The position numbers were made by a program, and so were the translations under genes. A model generated the notes under the pieces. The model ran no database searches and was not told the origin of the DNA. It saw only the letters and a program-made list of their open reading frames with translations. From positions 1 to 14,760 of the forward strand of contig DAOTXW010000086.1 in assembly GCA_034435035.1 (NCBI GenBank): 14,760 nucleotides of DNA, read 5' to 3'. The DNA is from JAHEME01 sp034435035 (GTDB lineage Bacteria > Chloroflexota > Anaerolineae > Aggregatilineales > UBA3940). This document shows, piece by piece, positions 1 through 7,023 of this stretch (the stretch's first letter is position 1; every line of letters begins with the position of its first letter).

Positions 1-243
1 CCCGCGCACCATGTCCACCGCATCAGACAGCGCGGCCAGCAGCGCCGGCACGGCTGCCGGGTCGCCGATCAGCCGCAGGGCGTCGGCGGCGCGGGCCCGC
101 AGCACATAGCGACTGTCTTGCAGGGCGCTCAGCAGCCGCCCCGGCGAGATGGCCCAGGTCGCTCGCAGCCCATCCAGGGCGGCCTGTCCGCGCGGGCCCG
201 GCTCGTGCAGATCGTCCAGCAGGGCCGCCAGGTCCTCGCTCAT
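1..243 (-). CDS. HEAT-repeat protein, N-terminal part (cut by window edge)
   Basis: Only the first 81 codons are present; the gene runs off the left edge of the window. The protein starts MSEDLAALLDDLHEPGP and continues with helical repeats of the PBS-lyase/HEAT type, for example the stretch around residues 43-75 that reads YVLRARAADALRLIGDP and then AAVPALLAALSD. The ATG (243-241) overlaps the TGA of the preceding HEAT gene in an ATGA arrangement, so translation is probably coupled; a purine-rich AAGGGG lies just upstream. HEAT-like repeats form alpha-solenoid scaffolds that bind proteins or, in phycobilin lyases, assist chromophore attachment. Nothing here points to a particular partner, so the function is unknown. 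Confidence 0.85.
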   Translation of the reverse strand, partial: MSEDLAALLDDLHEPGPRGQAALDGLRATWAISPGRLLSALQDSRYVLRARAADALRLIGDPAAVPALLAALSDAVDMVRG

Positions 244-1211
244 CGCCCCTTCTGTTCCAGCCCGGCCAGCGCCCAGGCGCGGGCCGCCTCCGCCGGGAGG
301 CGCGCCCCGCGCACCACCGCTGCCGTCTCCGGCCCCCCGATGCGCCGCACCGCCTTGAGCGCCATGAGGCCGACCAGGGGATCAGCGTCCTCGACGGCGG
401 CCAGCAGGCCGGGCAGGGTGCGCGCATCGCCGCAGAACACCAGGGCGTAGGCGGCGATCAGCCGCACCTCAGCCCGGGGGTGGGCCAGCAGATCCCCCAG
501 CCCCGGCACCGCTGGTGTGCCGATATAGCCCAGCGCCTCGCCTGCCGCCCAGCGCACGCCGCTGTCCGGGCTGGTGCTCAGGATGGTCAGCAGGCCGGGG
601 ACGGCCGGCGCGCCGATCTCCGCCAGCGCGTTCACCGCTGCCCAGTGCAGCGCCAGCGACGGCCCGGCTGGCAGCCCGATGACTGCCAGCAGGCCGGGCA
701 GGCTGCGCTCGTCCACGGTGCGCCGCGCCGTGTCGGCGGCTTTTACCGCGGCGAAGTCCGCGCTCAGGTAGCCGTGCAGCAGGGCCAGGGTCTCCGCATC
801 GGGCCGCAGGCGGGCCAGAGCGCGGGCGCTGGCGGCTCGCAGGCAGGCGCTGGTAGCGGTATGGTGAATATCCAGCAGAAGCGGCGCGGCGCGGGCATCG
901 CCGATCTTGCCCAGCGCCTTGACGATCACCAGCCGCAGCCCGCTGTCGCCGTCTGCCTGCTGGCAGGCATCGACCAGCGCCGGCACGGCGAGCGGGCGGC
1001 CCAGCGCGCCCAGGGCGTAGGCCGCCGACCAGCGCACCTCGCGGGCCGGGTCTTCCCGCAGGGCGGCGGCCAGCAGGGGCAGGGCATGCTCGATTCCCTC
1101 TGCCGGCGGGTTTGCTGCCTCCCACTGGCCGATGGCCTCGGCGGCGGCCGCGCGCGCGGCGGGCGCAGGGTCGTCCAGCGAGTCGATCAGGCGCAGCAGG
1201 TCGGGATGCAC
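240..1211 (-). CDS. HEAT-repeat (PBS lyase-like) protein, 323 aa
   Basis: The whole protein is an alpha-solenoid of about nine HEAT/PBS-lyase-like units of roughly 30 residues. Each pairs a helix containing an A-x-x-ALG-x-IG pattern with a helix of the PAVPGLL type; clear units are VRWSAAYALGALG, LRLVIVKALGKIGD, VRWAAGEALGYIGTP and VRLIAAYALVFCGD. The start is GTG at 1211-1209, with GAGGA five bases upstream that overlaps the stop of the preceding gene, 7 bases away. No signal peptide, membrane segment or catalytic motif is visible, so it is probably a cytoplasmic scaffold. Its position between two other HEAT genes suggests the three are co-transcribed and act together. The partner is unknown. 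Confidence 0.9.
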   Translation of the reverse strand: MHPDLLRLIDSLDDPAPAARAAAAEAIGQWEAANPPAEGIEHALPLLAAALREDPAREVRWSAAYALGALGRPLAVPALVDACQQADGDSGLRLVIVKALGKIGDARAAPLLLDIHHTATSACLRAASARALARLRPDAETLALLHGYLSADFAAVKAADTARRTVDERSLPGLLAVIGLPAGPSLALHWAAVNALAEIGAPAVPGLLTILSTSPDSGVRWAAGEALGYIGTPAVPGLGDLLAHPRAEVRLIAAYALVFCGDARTLPGLLAAVEDADPLVGLMALKAVRRIGGPETAAVVRGARLPAEAARAWALAGLEQKGR

Positions 1212-1218
1212 GGCGTCC

Positions 1219-1938
1219 TCAGGTGTCGCCCGGTGGGCCGGCGAGCGCCTCCAGCGCGGCGGCGGCGGCGCGGCGGATCAGCGGGTCGGGATCGTCCAGC
1301 GGGTCCTGCAGGTGAGGCGCGGCGGCGGGGTCGCCGATCTGGCCCAGCGCGCGGATGGCTGCGACGCGGGCCAGGGCATAGTCATCGTTGAGCGCCTCCA
1401 GCAGGTCGGGCAGGGCCCGGGCCTCGCGCAGGCGCCCCAAAGCGGCAGCGGCGGCCATCCGGCTGGCCCGGCTGCCGTGCGCCAGCGCATCGAGCAGTTT
1501 CTCCAGCCCCGCCGCGTCCAGCGGCGCCTGCGTGTACGGGTATGTCCAGCCCGCGGCGCGATCCAGGTTGGCTGCCCCGCGCCGGTCGCGCAGGCGGGCC
1601 AGTGTCCACGCCGCGGATCGGCGCACCTCGCGGTCGTCGTCGTGGATCCGTTCAAGCAGGGCTGGCACTGCGGCATCGCCCAGGCGGGCCAGCGTCCTCA
1701 CTGCCTGCTGACGGGCGATCGGGCTTTCCAGCCCGCGCAGCGCCTCCGCCAGGAGACGCTCGATGCCCAGCGCCGGCTCATCGCCGCTGAACAGCCCCGG
1801 CGGGCCGCCCAGCGATGGGGAATGCGGCGCACGCCCTGGAGGCTCGCTCTCCGGCGGCGCGTCCGGCTCCGCCGGTGCGTCCGGGGCGGGCGGTAGATCG
1901 GTCAGGCTGCCGAGCAGCCAGTGGACGGCGTCGCTCAT
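1219..1938 (-). CDS. HEAT-repeat protein, first gene of the HEAT cluster, 239 aa
   Basis: Residues 1-14 form a hydrophobic, possibly helical start (MSDAVHWLLGSL). Residues about 15-55 are a low-complexity Pro/Ala/Glu-rich linker, and residues about 56-235 hold four to five HEAT/PBS-lyase-like units such as VRRSAAWTLARLRD and ARVAAIRALGQIGDPAAAPHL. The ATG at 1938-1936 was chosen because the repeat protein has a natural start there and upstream codons look non-coding. There is no Shine-Dalgarno sequence, but a TACAAT box lies 8 bases upstream, which fits a leaderless transcript. It is the first gene of a three-gene minus-strand cluster. A scaffold or protein-binding role is inferred from the fold only. 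Confidence 0.88.
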   Translation of the reverse strand: MSDAVHWLLGSLTDLPPAPDAPAEPDAPPESEPPGRAPHSPSLGGPPGLFSGDEPALGIERLLAEALRGLESPIARQQAVRTLARLGDAAVPALLERIHDDDREVRRSAAWTLARLRDRRGAANLDRAAGWTYPYTQAPLDAAGLEKLLDALAHGSRASRMAAAAALGRLREARALPDLLEALNDDYALARVAAIRALGQIGDPAAAPHLQDPLDDPDPLIRRAAAAALEALAGPPGDT

Positions 1939-1946
1939 GATAGTGA

Positions 1947-1952
1947 ATTGTA
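1947..1952 (-). promoter_or_regulatory. -10 box of the HEAT cluster (leaderless start likely)
   Basis: TACAAT on the minus strand matches the TATAAT consensus at five of six bases and ends 8 bases before the ATG at 1938. Transcription would start at or within about three bases of the start codon. No good -35 hexamer is seen 16-18 bases further upstream. Confidence 0.5.
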
Positions 1953-1992
1953 TCCGAACGGCGGGAGTGGAACCACCCCTGCGCTCCCGATC

Positions 1993-2021
1993 TTGCTGCC
2001 GCGCCCGGATCGTGCCACACT
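1993..2021 (+). promoter_or_regulatory. weak candidate promoter for the SGNH gene
   Basis: TTGCTG (1993-1998) and CACACT (2016-2021) are separated by 17 bases, each matching the sigma-70 consensus at three of six positions. It lies in the only intergenic space upstream of the gene. This is a weak match that could be chance. Confidence 0.25.
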
Positions 2022-2053
2022 GTCCGGATGCTGCCTTCCCCGCAGGAGCGACC

Positions 2054-3544
2054 ATGAAGCGGCCTTTGACCCTCTGGAACTGGCTGACTCTCGGCGCCGG
2101 CGCGACGATTCTGGCCGCCGCTCTGAGCCGCCTGGCGCATACCTCCGGCCCCGGCTGCGGGGCGCTGCTGCTGGGGCGCTACAGCCTGCCCTACCTGCTG
2201 ATCGTTGCCCTGGCGCTGGCGGCGGGCGCGGGCCTGTTGATCGCCGGGGCCGCCTCCTCCGCCGACCGGCTGCGACGCGGCGCGGCGGGCCTGGCGGCGG
2301 CTGGCTTCGGGCTGGCGCTGGCCGCGTCGCTGATGGAACTGACGCTGCGCGCCCTGCACCCGCTGCCGTCCGCGGACGATATGCTGGTGGTCAACCATCC
2401 GGTGCTGGGCTACGCCCGCCGCCCGGATTTCGAGTACACCGTGTCGCCCGCGCAGGGGCGCGAGTTCAGCCACCGCTTCCGCACCGATTCGAACGGCTTC
2501 ATCGTCCGCGGGGACAGCACCGTGCCCTGCACCGACCCCGGCTGCCCGGCCCCGCGCATCCTGCTGCTGGGCGATTCCTTTGTGGAGGGCACCCAGGTCA
2601 GCGCTGATGCGAACATGAGCGTTTTGCTGGAGGATGATCTGCGGCGGGCAACCGGCGAACCGTACCGCGTGATCAACGCCGGCATGGGCAGCTACGAGTC
2701 GGTGGTTTACTATCTGGCCTACCTGACCTACCGCGAGCGCTTTGACCCGCAGATCGTGGCGGTGGTCTTCTATGTCGGCAACGACTTCACCCATACAGCC
2801 CGTCTGTACGCCGGAGGGCGGGTGATCCTGGATTCCGCCGGGCAGCCCGTCGCCGTGCGGGAGCGCATCGACTTTGACCGCTGGACCGAGTGGCAGGTGC
2901 AGAATGGGCGCAGCATCCCGATCGCCGTGCGCGAAAGCGGGGCGCGGCGCGGCTTGATGCTGCCCGCGTTTCTGCGGCAGAACGTCTACTCGCGGGCCTG
3001 TCAGGCGCTGGAAGCCCGCCGCCCGGCGGAGGCTGCCGCCCTGAATCCATCGCAGGCTGCCCGGCCCGTCTGCGGCGGCAGCGATCCGGCACTGGTGGAT
3101 ATGTGCGACGACCTCACCACCGCCGGGGAGTCGCTGATTCGCAACAATGCGATGGCGATCTTCAAGGAGAGCTACACGCTACAGGACGAGCAGGATATGG
3201 CCTACACCTTCGCTGCGCTGCGGCTGCTACGGGACGCCGTCGAGGCGGATGGCCGGCAGCTGCTGATCGTGATCATGCCGCGCAAGGGGCAGGTGCCCGG
3301 CCAGCCCGGCCCGCCCCAGATCGTCGGCCTGGAGGAGGGCGAATACCTGGATTCGACGCGGGCGCAGGATGCCCTGCTGGCCTTCTGCCGGGCGGAAGGG
3401 CTGTGGTGCCATGATCTGCTGCCGGCCCTGCGCGCTCACGCAGATCGACAGCTGTTCTGGCGCTACGACTTCCACCTGACGGAGGAAGGTCACCGTCTGG
3501 TAGCCGACGACATCGCGGCAGCGCTGCTGGCCGGCCCCCCCTGA
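2054..3544 (+). CDS. membrane-anchored SGNH/GDSL-type hydrolase or acyltransferase, 496 aa
   Basis: Three hydrophobic helices (about residues 8-27, 45-68 and 78-98) precede a large domain, probably outside the membrane. That domain carries the SGNH blocks: ILLLGDSFVEGT with nucleophile candidate S175, INAGMGSY at 207-214, YVGNDF at 241-245 with N243, and a C-terminal DFHLTEEGH with D472 and H474. The D-x-H spacing resembles AlgX/AlgJ-like and related polysaccharide acyl-modifying SGNH proteins as much as classic esterases. The start is ATG 2054, preceded by AGGAG; a longer upstream reading frame runs antisense through the HEAT gene and was not used. The neighbouring glycosyltransferase fits a role in modifying surface glycans, but substrate and direction (esterase or acyltransferase) are inference. 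Confidence 0.85.
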   Translation: MKRPLTLWNWLTLGAGATILAAALSRLAHTSGPGCGALLLGRYSLPYLLIVALALAAGAGLLIAGAASSADRLRRGAAGLAAAGFGLALAASLMELTLRALHPLPSADDMLVVNHPVLGYARRPDFEYTVSPAQGREFSHRFRTDSNGFIVRGDSTVPCTDPGCPAPRILLLGDSFVEGTQVSADANMSVLLEDDLRRATGEPYRVINAGMGSYESVVYYLAYLTYRERFDPQIVAVVFYVGNDFTHTARLYAGGRVILDSAGQPVAVRERIDFDRWTEWQVQNGRSIPIAVRESGARRGLMLPAFLRQNVYSRACQALEARRPAEAAALNPSQAARPVCGGSDPALVDMCDDLTTAGESLIRNNAMAIFKESYTLQDEQDMAYTFAALRLLRDAVEADGRQLLIVIMPRKGQVPGQPGPPQIVGLEEGEYLDSTRAQDALLAFCRAEGLWCHDLLPALRAHADRQLFWRYDFHLTEEGHRLVADDIAAALLAGPP

Positions 3545-4668
3545 TCGCCAGCGATCCGCTCATAGACCGCCCACGTTTCGCGAGCGGCCTTCCGCCAGGA
3601 GAACTGCGCCGCCCGCCGCAGCCCGCGCGCGCGCAGATCAGCTCGCAGCGCCGGATCGGCCAGCAGCGCCCGCAGCGTGGCGACCATCGCACCGGTATCA
3701 GCCGGATCGAAGGTGAGCGCGGCCTCGCCGGCGATCTCCCCCAGGCTGGAGGTGGCGCTGCAGGCGACCGGCGTCCCGCAGGCCATGGCCTCCAGCACCG
3801 GCAGCCCGAAGCCCTCGTACAGCGAGGGGATGACTGCGGCCGTCGCCCCTCCGATCAGCGCCGGCAGGTCAGCATCCGGCACGTAGCCGGGCTGGATGAC
3901 TGCCTCCGCCTGGCCGTGCTGCGCCAGCGCCGCGAAGAATCCCTCCGCCAGCCAGCCCACCGCGCCGGCGACCACCAGCCGCAGCCCGGGATCGTCGCGG
4001 CGCAGGATCGCCAGCGCCTCTACCAGCCGCGACAGGTTCTTGCGCGGCTCGATGGTGCCCACGGTGATCAGGGTGCGCTCCGGCAGGCCGTACTGTGCCC
4101 GGACGGCGGCGATGCGCTCCGGGGAGGGCGGCGCGAAGTGTGACGCGGCCGCCTCATAGATCACGGTGATCTTCTCCGGGGGTGTGCCGTAGTGCGCGAT
4201 CAGGTCGTCGCGCGTGCAGGCGCTCACCGCGATGATCGCGGCCGCCCGCTGCACGAACAGCGGCATGATGGCGTTCAGATAGGCGTGATTGAGGCGCTTA
4301 TGATGCCGGGGGAACAGCCGGAAGATCAGGTCGTGCACAGTCAGCACGCAGGGCACGCCGCGCAGCGGGGCCAGCAGATGCTCGGTGGCATGGAAGACCG
4401 CACCGGACGGGCGGATCACGGCGTTCAGCGGCACGCGGGCGGCCTGTGCCAGCGCCACGGCCATCCGCCAGGGTTTGTAGCCGGCATGGATCGTGCGCAG
4501 CGGCAGCCCGGCCAGCTCCGGCAGATCGCGGGCGGCGGCGGTCCGGTTGGCGAACAGACTCACCGCGCCGGGATGCTCGGCGGCCAGCGCGGCCGCCAGC
4601 GACGCCGCATAGCGGCCCAGCCCGGCCCGCCCGTTGATCGCCGGGGAAACGTCCAGGGTGACGCGCAT
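3490..4668 (-). CDS. GT4-family glycosyltransferase (GT-B fold), 392 aa
   Basis: The N-terminal domain begins with a Gly-rich acceptor loop (NGRAGLGRY, residues 12-20) and includes LTVHDLIFRLFP (109-120). The C-terminal nucleotide-sugar domain has VGTIEPRKNLSRLVEAL (203-219), GYVPDADLPAL (261-271) and the E-x7-E motif SLYEGFGLPVLEAMACGTPV with E285 and E293. These are hallmarks of retaining family 4 transferases that use nucleotide sugars, often for mannosyl or rhamnosyl transfer to polysaccharides. Length is normal. The ATG at 4668 lacks a Shine-Dalgarno sequence but has TACACT 7 bases upstream. The last 18 residues look like a low-complexity tail and are encoded antisense to the end of the SGNH gene. 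The donor and acceptor cannot be told from sequence. Confidence 0.93.
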   Translation of the reverse strand: MRVTLDVSPAINGRAGLGRYAASLAAALAAEHPGAVSLFANRTAAARDLPELAGLPLRTIHAGYKPWRMAVALAQAARVPLNAVIRPSGAVFHATEHLLAPLRGVPCVLTVHDLIFRLFPRHHKRLNHAYLNAIMPLFVQRAAAIIAVSACTRDDLIAHYGTPPEKITVIYEAAASHFAPPSPERIAAVRAQYGLPERTLITVGTIEPRKNLSRLVEALAILRRDDPGLRLVVAGAVGWLAEGFFAALAQHGQAEAVIQPGYVPDADLPALIGGATAAVIPSLYEGFGLPVLEAMACGTPVACSATSSLGEIAGEAALTFDPADTGAMVATLRALLADPALRADLRARGLRRAAQFSWRKAARETWAVYERIAGDQGGPASSAAAMSSATRR

Positions 4669-4675
4669 GGCCGGG

Positions 4676-4681
4676 AGTGTA
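4676..4681 (-). promoter_or_regulatory. -10 box of the glycosyltransferase gene (leaderless start likely)
   Basis: TACACT on the minus strand ends 7 bases before the ATG at 4668, and the start has no ribosome binding site. A TGTGCA hexamer 17 bases upstream (4699-4704) matches the -35 consensus at three positions. Confidence 0.45.
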
Positions 4682-4690
4682 GCGCCGATC

Positions 4691-4719
4691 GCGCCGCCTG
4701 CACAGGAGGCAGGCGGCGC
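4691..4719. repeat. perfect 10-bp inverted repeat upstream of the glycosyltransferase
   Basis: GCGCCGCCTG (4691-4700) and CAGGCGGCGC (4710-4719) are exact reverse complements around a 9-base loop. No T-run follows on either strand, so it does not look like a terminator. It overlaps the likely -35 region of the glycosyltransferase promoter, and a second exact palindrome, GGCATATGCC, lies at 4725-4734. An operator or a cruciform-forming site is possible. Confidence 0.5.
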
Positions 4720-4774
4720 AGCATGGCATATGCCCGCCCGGCCCGGAGGATCGGGCGCCGGCGCAGATCAAGAT

Positions 4775-4803
4775 TCGACAGGCGCTCCAGACCGGGGTAT
4801 ACT
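4775..4803 (+). promoter_or_regulatory. strong sigma-70-type promoter upstream of the cold-shock gene
   Basis: TCGACA (4775-4780, five of six to TTGACA), a 17-base spacer and TATACT (4798-4803, five of six to TATAAT) form the best promoter match in the window. The predicted start is near 4810, about 125 bases before the csp ATG. This would give the long leader typical of cold-shock genes. Confidence 0.75.
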
Positions 4804-4849
4804 CTCTGGCAGGTAGAGTTGCAGGTACAGACTTGGCATCAAAAGTCGC

Positions 4850-4874
4850 CCCGGCCTCAAAGCCGGGCTTTTTT
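4850..4874 (+). terminator. intrinsic terminator inside the cold-shock leader
   Basis: CCCGGC (4850-4855), a 6-base loop and GCCGGG (4862-4867) are followed by C and six Ts. An A-run at 4841-4844 could extend pairing with the T-run. It sits only about 40 bases downstream of the predicted start from the 4775-4803 promoter and upstream of the csp start, so it would release a short RNA of about 65 nt or act as an attenuator. Confidence 0.75.
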
Positions 4875-4933
4875 CTTGCGGGGAGTCTTTACCCGACCTA
4901 CACATATTGAATCTGGGTAAGGAGATACTTCCC

Positions 4934-5146
4934 ATGGCAGATCGTAAGACAGGTGTTGTGAAGTGGTTCAACGGCGAAAAGGGCTATGGCTTTGCCACGC
5001 CCGATGATGGCAGCAAGGATGTCTTTGTACATTACAGCGCCATCATGGCCGATGGCTTCCGCAACCTCGATGAGGGCGACCGCATCGAGTTCGAAGTCGA
5101 GGCTGGCGATAAGGGGCCCAAGGCGGCCCGCGTCACCCGCCTCTAA
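4934..5146 (+). CDS. csp: cold-shock domain protein, 70 aa
   Basis: This is a single cold-shock domain of standard length. It begins GVVKWFNGEKGYGFATPDDG, with the RNP1 motif KGYGFA at 16-21 and RNP2 VFVHY at 30-34. Then come the conserved acidic segment LDEGDRIEFEVE and the usual GPKAARV end. Such proteins bind single-stranded RNA and DNA and act as RNA chaperones. The ATG at 4934 has AAGGAG nine bases upstream (4919-4924); an in-frame TTG at 4907 is a less likely start. The gene stands alone between a leader with promoter and hairpin and a strong downstream terminator. Leader-based control of expression is likely from this layout, though cold induction itself cannot be read from sequence. 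Confidence 0.97.
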   Translation: MADRKTGVVKWFNGEKGYGFATPDDGSKDVFVHYSAIMADGFRNLDEGDRIEFEVEAGDKGPKAARVTRL

Positions 5147-5167
5147 AGCACCCCTCTCACACCGGAA

Positions 5168-5197
5168 GGGCCTCCGCTCAGCGGAGGCCCTTTTCGT
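5168..5197 (+). terminator. intrinsic terminator of the cold-shock gene
   Basis: GGGCCTCCGC (5168-5177) and GCGGAGGCCC (5181-5190) make a perfect 10-bp stem with a 3-base loop, followed by TTTTCGTTT. It begins 21 bases after the csp stop. The stem could also weakly stop the minus-strand operon that ends at 5236, but that side lacks a T-run. Confidence 0.92.
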
Positions 5198-5235
5198 TTG
5201 CCGTCGCGGCGCCGGCGCTGATCGCTGCCAGAGGG

Positions 5236-6021
5236 TCACACATACAGGTGGGACGGATCGACCTCCTGGCGCAGGGCCTGCAGTTCCTCGGCGGAGGGGG
5301 GCGCAATCTGTTCCAGCGGTTCGACGGCAGGCAGATCGAAGCCTGTGCTGTCCCGCACCTGCTCCACCGTGACGCCGGGCGCCAGCGCCTCCAGCCGCAT
5401 CCGGCAGGTGTGCGGATCAAACCCCATGCGGCCCAGTCCGGTGATGACGGCGATCGGCCCGGTGCCGGGCGGCAGACCCGCCGCCTCGCGCGCGCCCGGA
5501 CCCGTCAGGTAGCCCGGCGTAGTGATGAAGTCGCAGCGTTCCACAAAGCGGCGGCGGTCGTGCTGCATGATGGCGATGGTGCGCCAGCACATCGAGCCGA
5601 CATCGTTGCCGCCGCCGCTGCCCGGCAGCCGGGTGCGCGGATGGTCATACTCCCCGATGATGGTGCTGTTCAGGTTGCCGTAGGGGTCGATCTGCGCGCC
5701 GCCCAGGAAGCCGTAGTCCACGAAGCCGCGTGCGGCGGTCTCCATCACATCGCAGATGCCGGTGGCGGCCAGCGCCCGGTGAAAGGTGCGCGACTCGCCC
5801 ACCGCCAGCGGCAGCTCCTCCAGCAGCGCGCCCGTGCCCCCGAACTCGAAGATCGGGATCAGGTTGGGCGCATACAGGCGCTGCGCCAGCGACGCGGCCA
5901 GCATGGGGATGCCGGTTCCGATGAAGGCGGTAGTGCCATCTTCGAACAGACGCGCCGCCATGCAGATCATGAACTCGGTCGGGCTGTACTCTGTGCCATT
6001 CTTCGGTTGCGCGGCCATCAT
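5236..6021 (-). CDS. CoA-transferase family I, beta subunit (GctB/IpdB-like), 261 aa
   Basis: The sequence matches the beta subunit of family I CoA-transferases such as glutaconate CoA-transferase and of the related IpdB ring-opening hydrolases. It has FIGTGIPMLAASLAQRLYAP (33-52), then LIPIFEFGGTGA with E59 near the position of the catalytic Glu of GctB-type enzymes. Further on are FLGGAQIDPYGNLNSTIIG and GGGNDVGSMCWRTIAIMQH. It should pair with the alpha subunit encoded directly upstream to move CoA between acids, or to hydrolyse a cyclic ketone-CoA. The start is taken as ATG 6021, overlapping the alpha stop, with GGGAGA upstream; a second ATG follows immediately at 6018. It is the last gene of the operon. 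Substrate is unknown. Confidence 0.88.
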   Translation of the reverse strand: MMAAQPKNGTEYSPTEFMICMAARLFEDGTTAFIGTGIPMLAASLAQRLYAPNLIPIFEFGGTGALLEELPLAVGESRTFHRALAATGICDVMETAARGFVDYGFLGGAQIDPYGNLNSTIIGEYDHPRTRLPGSGGGNDVGSMCWRTIAIMQHDRRRFVERCDFITTPGYLTGPGAREAAGLPPGTGPIAVITGLGRMGFDPHTCRMRLEALAPGVTVEQVRDSTGFDLPAVEPLEQIAPPSAEELQALRQEVDPSHLYV

Positions 6022-6995
6022 CGTCTCTCCCGCAGCCTGCGCAGCTCGGCTGTCCGCTCTGCGCCCAGCTGCTCCCGGTAGGCGGCATGATCGGGCAGGT
6101 CGTAGACCCACTCCTTCAGGTAAGCCGCCGCGCCTTCAGGCGTCCGGCTGGCCTCCACCCAGGCGCGGATCTCGGGCTCGTCGCGCCCGTACAGGTAGGC
6201 CATCTCGCCGGGGTGCGATCCGAAGGGGGCGTGCACCACGGCGTCCACCAGATAGTAGGGGATGCAGGTGTGCTCGGCGCAGCAGCGGATCGTGTCTGTC
6301 TCAACGATCTCCTCGGCGCTGATGATCAGCCGCTTGGAGGCCCGTGCCAGCTCGACGGCGAAGCCGCTGATCCCCTCGATCTGGCAGTTGCCGTAGCGGT
6401 CAGCCCGGTGCACGTGGATCAGCCCCACGTCGAGAATCAGGGCCGGGATCAGCGCGACCGTGATGCCGGTGAAGGGGTCGCGGGCGACTCGGGCGGCGCT
6501 GCGTTTGAGCGTGTCGGTGCCCAGCATGGTGCGGGCGGGCAGAAACGGGACGCCCATAGCAGCGGCCTTCAGCCGCCAGGTGATGGCTGCGTTGCTCCAT
6601 TCCACACAGCGCACCTGCCCGCTTTCCACGGCCCGCCGGAACGCCTGGCTGACCCCGTAGACTTCCAGGCCAATGTAGGTCACATCGACGGCGGAGACCA
6701 GCCCCGCCGCCAGCAGCAGGTCGAGGTCGAGCACGCCCTGCCCGCACAGCCGCAGATCGCGCCGGCCGCGCCGGATCACTTCACGCACCAGCGACATCGG
6801 CGCGCGGACCGTGCCGTACAGCTCCGTCCCCAGGTAGGCGCTGTCGCTGACGAAGGCCTCCACCGCCTCCTGCTCGGTCATCAGCTTGTCCTGCAGCCGG
6901 TGCGACTTCTTCTCGCGGTTCCACTCGCGGAATGCGTCCATGTCCGGGGGCTGGATCAGCTCCCCGATACCCTCTTGGAGGATCTCTAACTCCAT
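6018..6995 (-). CDS. CoA-transferase family I, alpha subunit (GctA/IpdA-like), 325 aa
   Basis: Typical alpha-subunit features are present: the G-x-G-type stretch LRLCGQGVLDLDLLLAAGLV (81-100), GLIHVHRADRYGNCQIEG (191-208), and SAEEIVE (226-232), followed by the C-terminal region AVVHAPFGSHPGEM. The length of 325 residues is usual for GctA/IpdA-like subunits. The ATG at 6995 has AGGAGG five bases upstream, and upstream in-frame codons look non-coding. It is third in the operon, 28 bases after the DUF35 gene, and overlaps the beta-subunit start. In steroid-degrading bacteria related proteins (IpdAB) hydrolyse a ring of the CoA ester rather than transfer CoA. Which reaction applies here cannot be decided by eye. 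Confidence 0.88.
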   Translation of the reverse strand: MELEILQEGIGELIQPPDMDAFREWNREKKSHRLQDKLMTEQEAVEAFVSDSAYLGTELYGTVRAPMSLVREVIRRGRRDLRLCGQGVLDLDLLLAAGLVSAVDVTYIGLEVYGVSQAFRRAVESGQVRCVEWSNAAITWRLKAAAMGVPFLPARTMLGTDTLKRSAARVARDPFTGITVALIPALILDVGLIHVHRADRYGNCQIEGISGFAVELARASKRLIISAEEIVETDTIRCCAEHTCIPYYLVDAVVHAPFGSHPGEMAYLYGRDEPEIRAWVEASRTPEGAAAYLKEWVYDLPDHAAYREQLGAERTAELRRLRERR

Positions 6996-7023
6996 GGCGA
7001 ACCTCCTCAGACGAACGGCCTGC

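Noticed and set aside
1763..2053. 97-codon upstream extension of the SGNH protein
   Set aside because: It is antisense to the HEAT gene and low complexity, and the ATG at 2054 has a good AGGAG and begins directly before the first membrane helix.
4841..4890. Alternative pairing of 4842-4852 with GGGGAGTCTTT (4880-4890) as an antiterminator
   Set aside because: The second arm lies downstream of the T-run, so it is not yet transcribed when termination is decided; it also has two mismatches.
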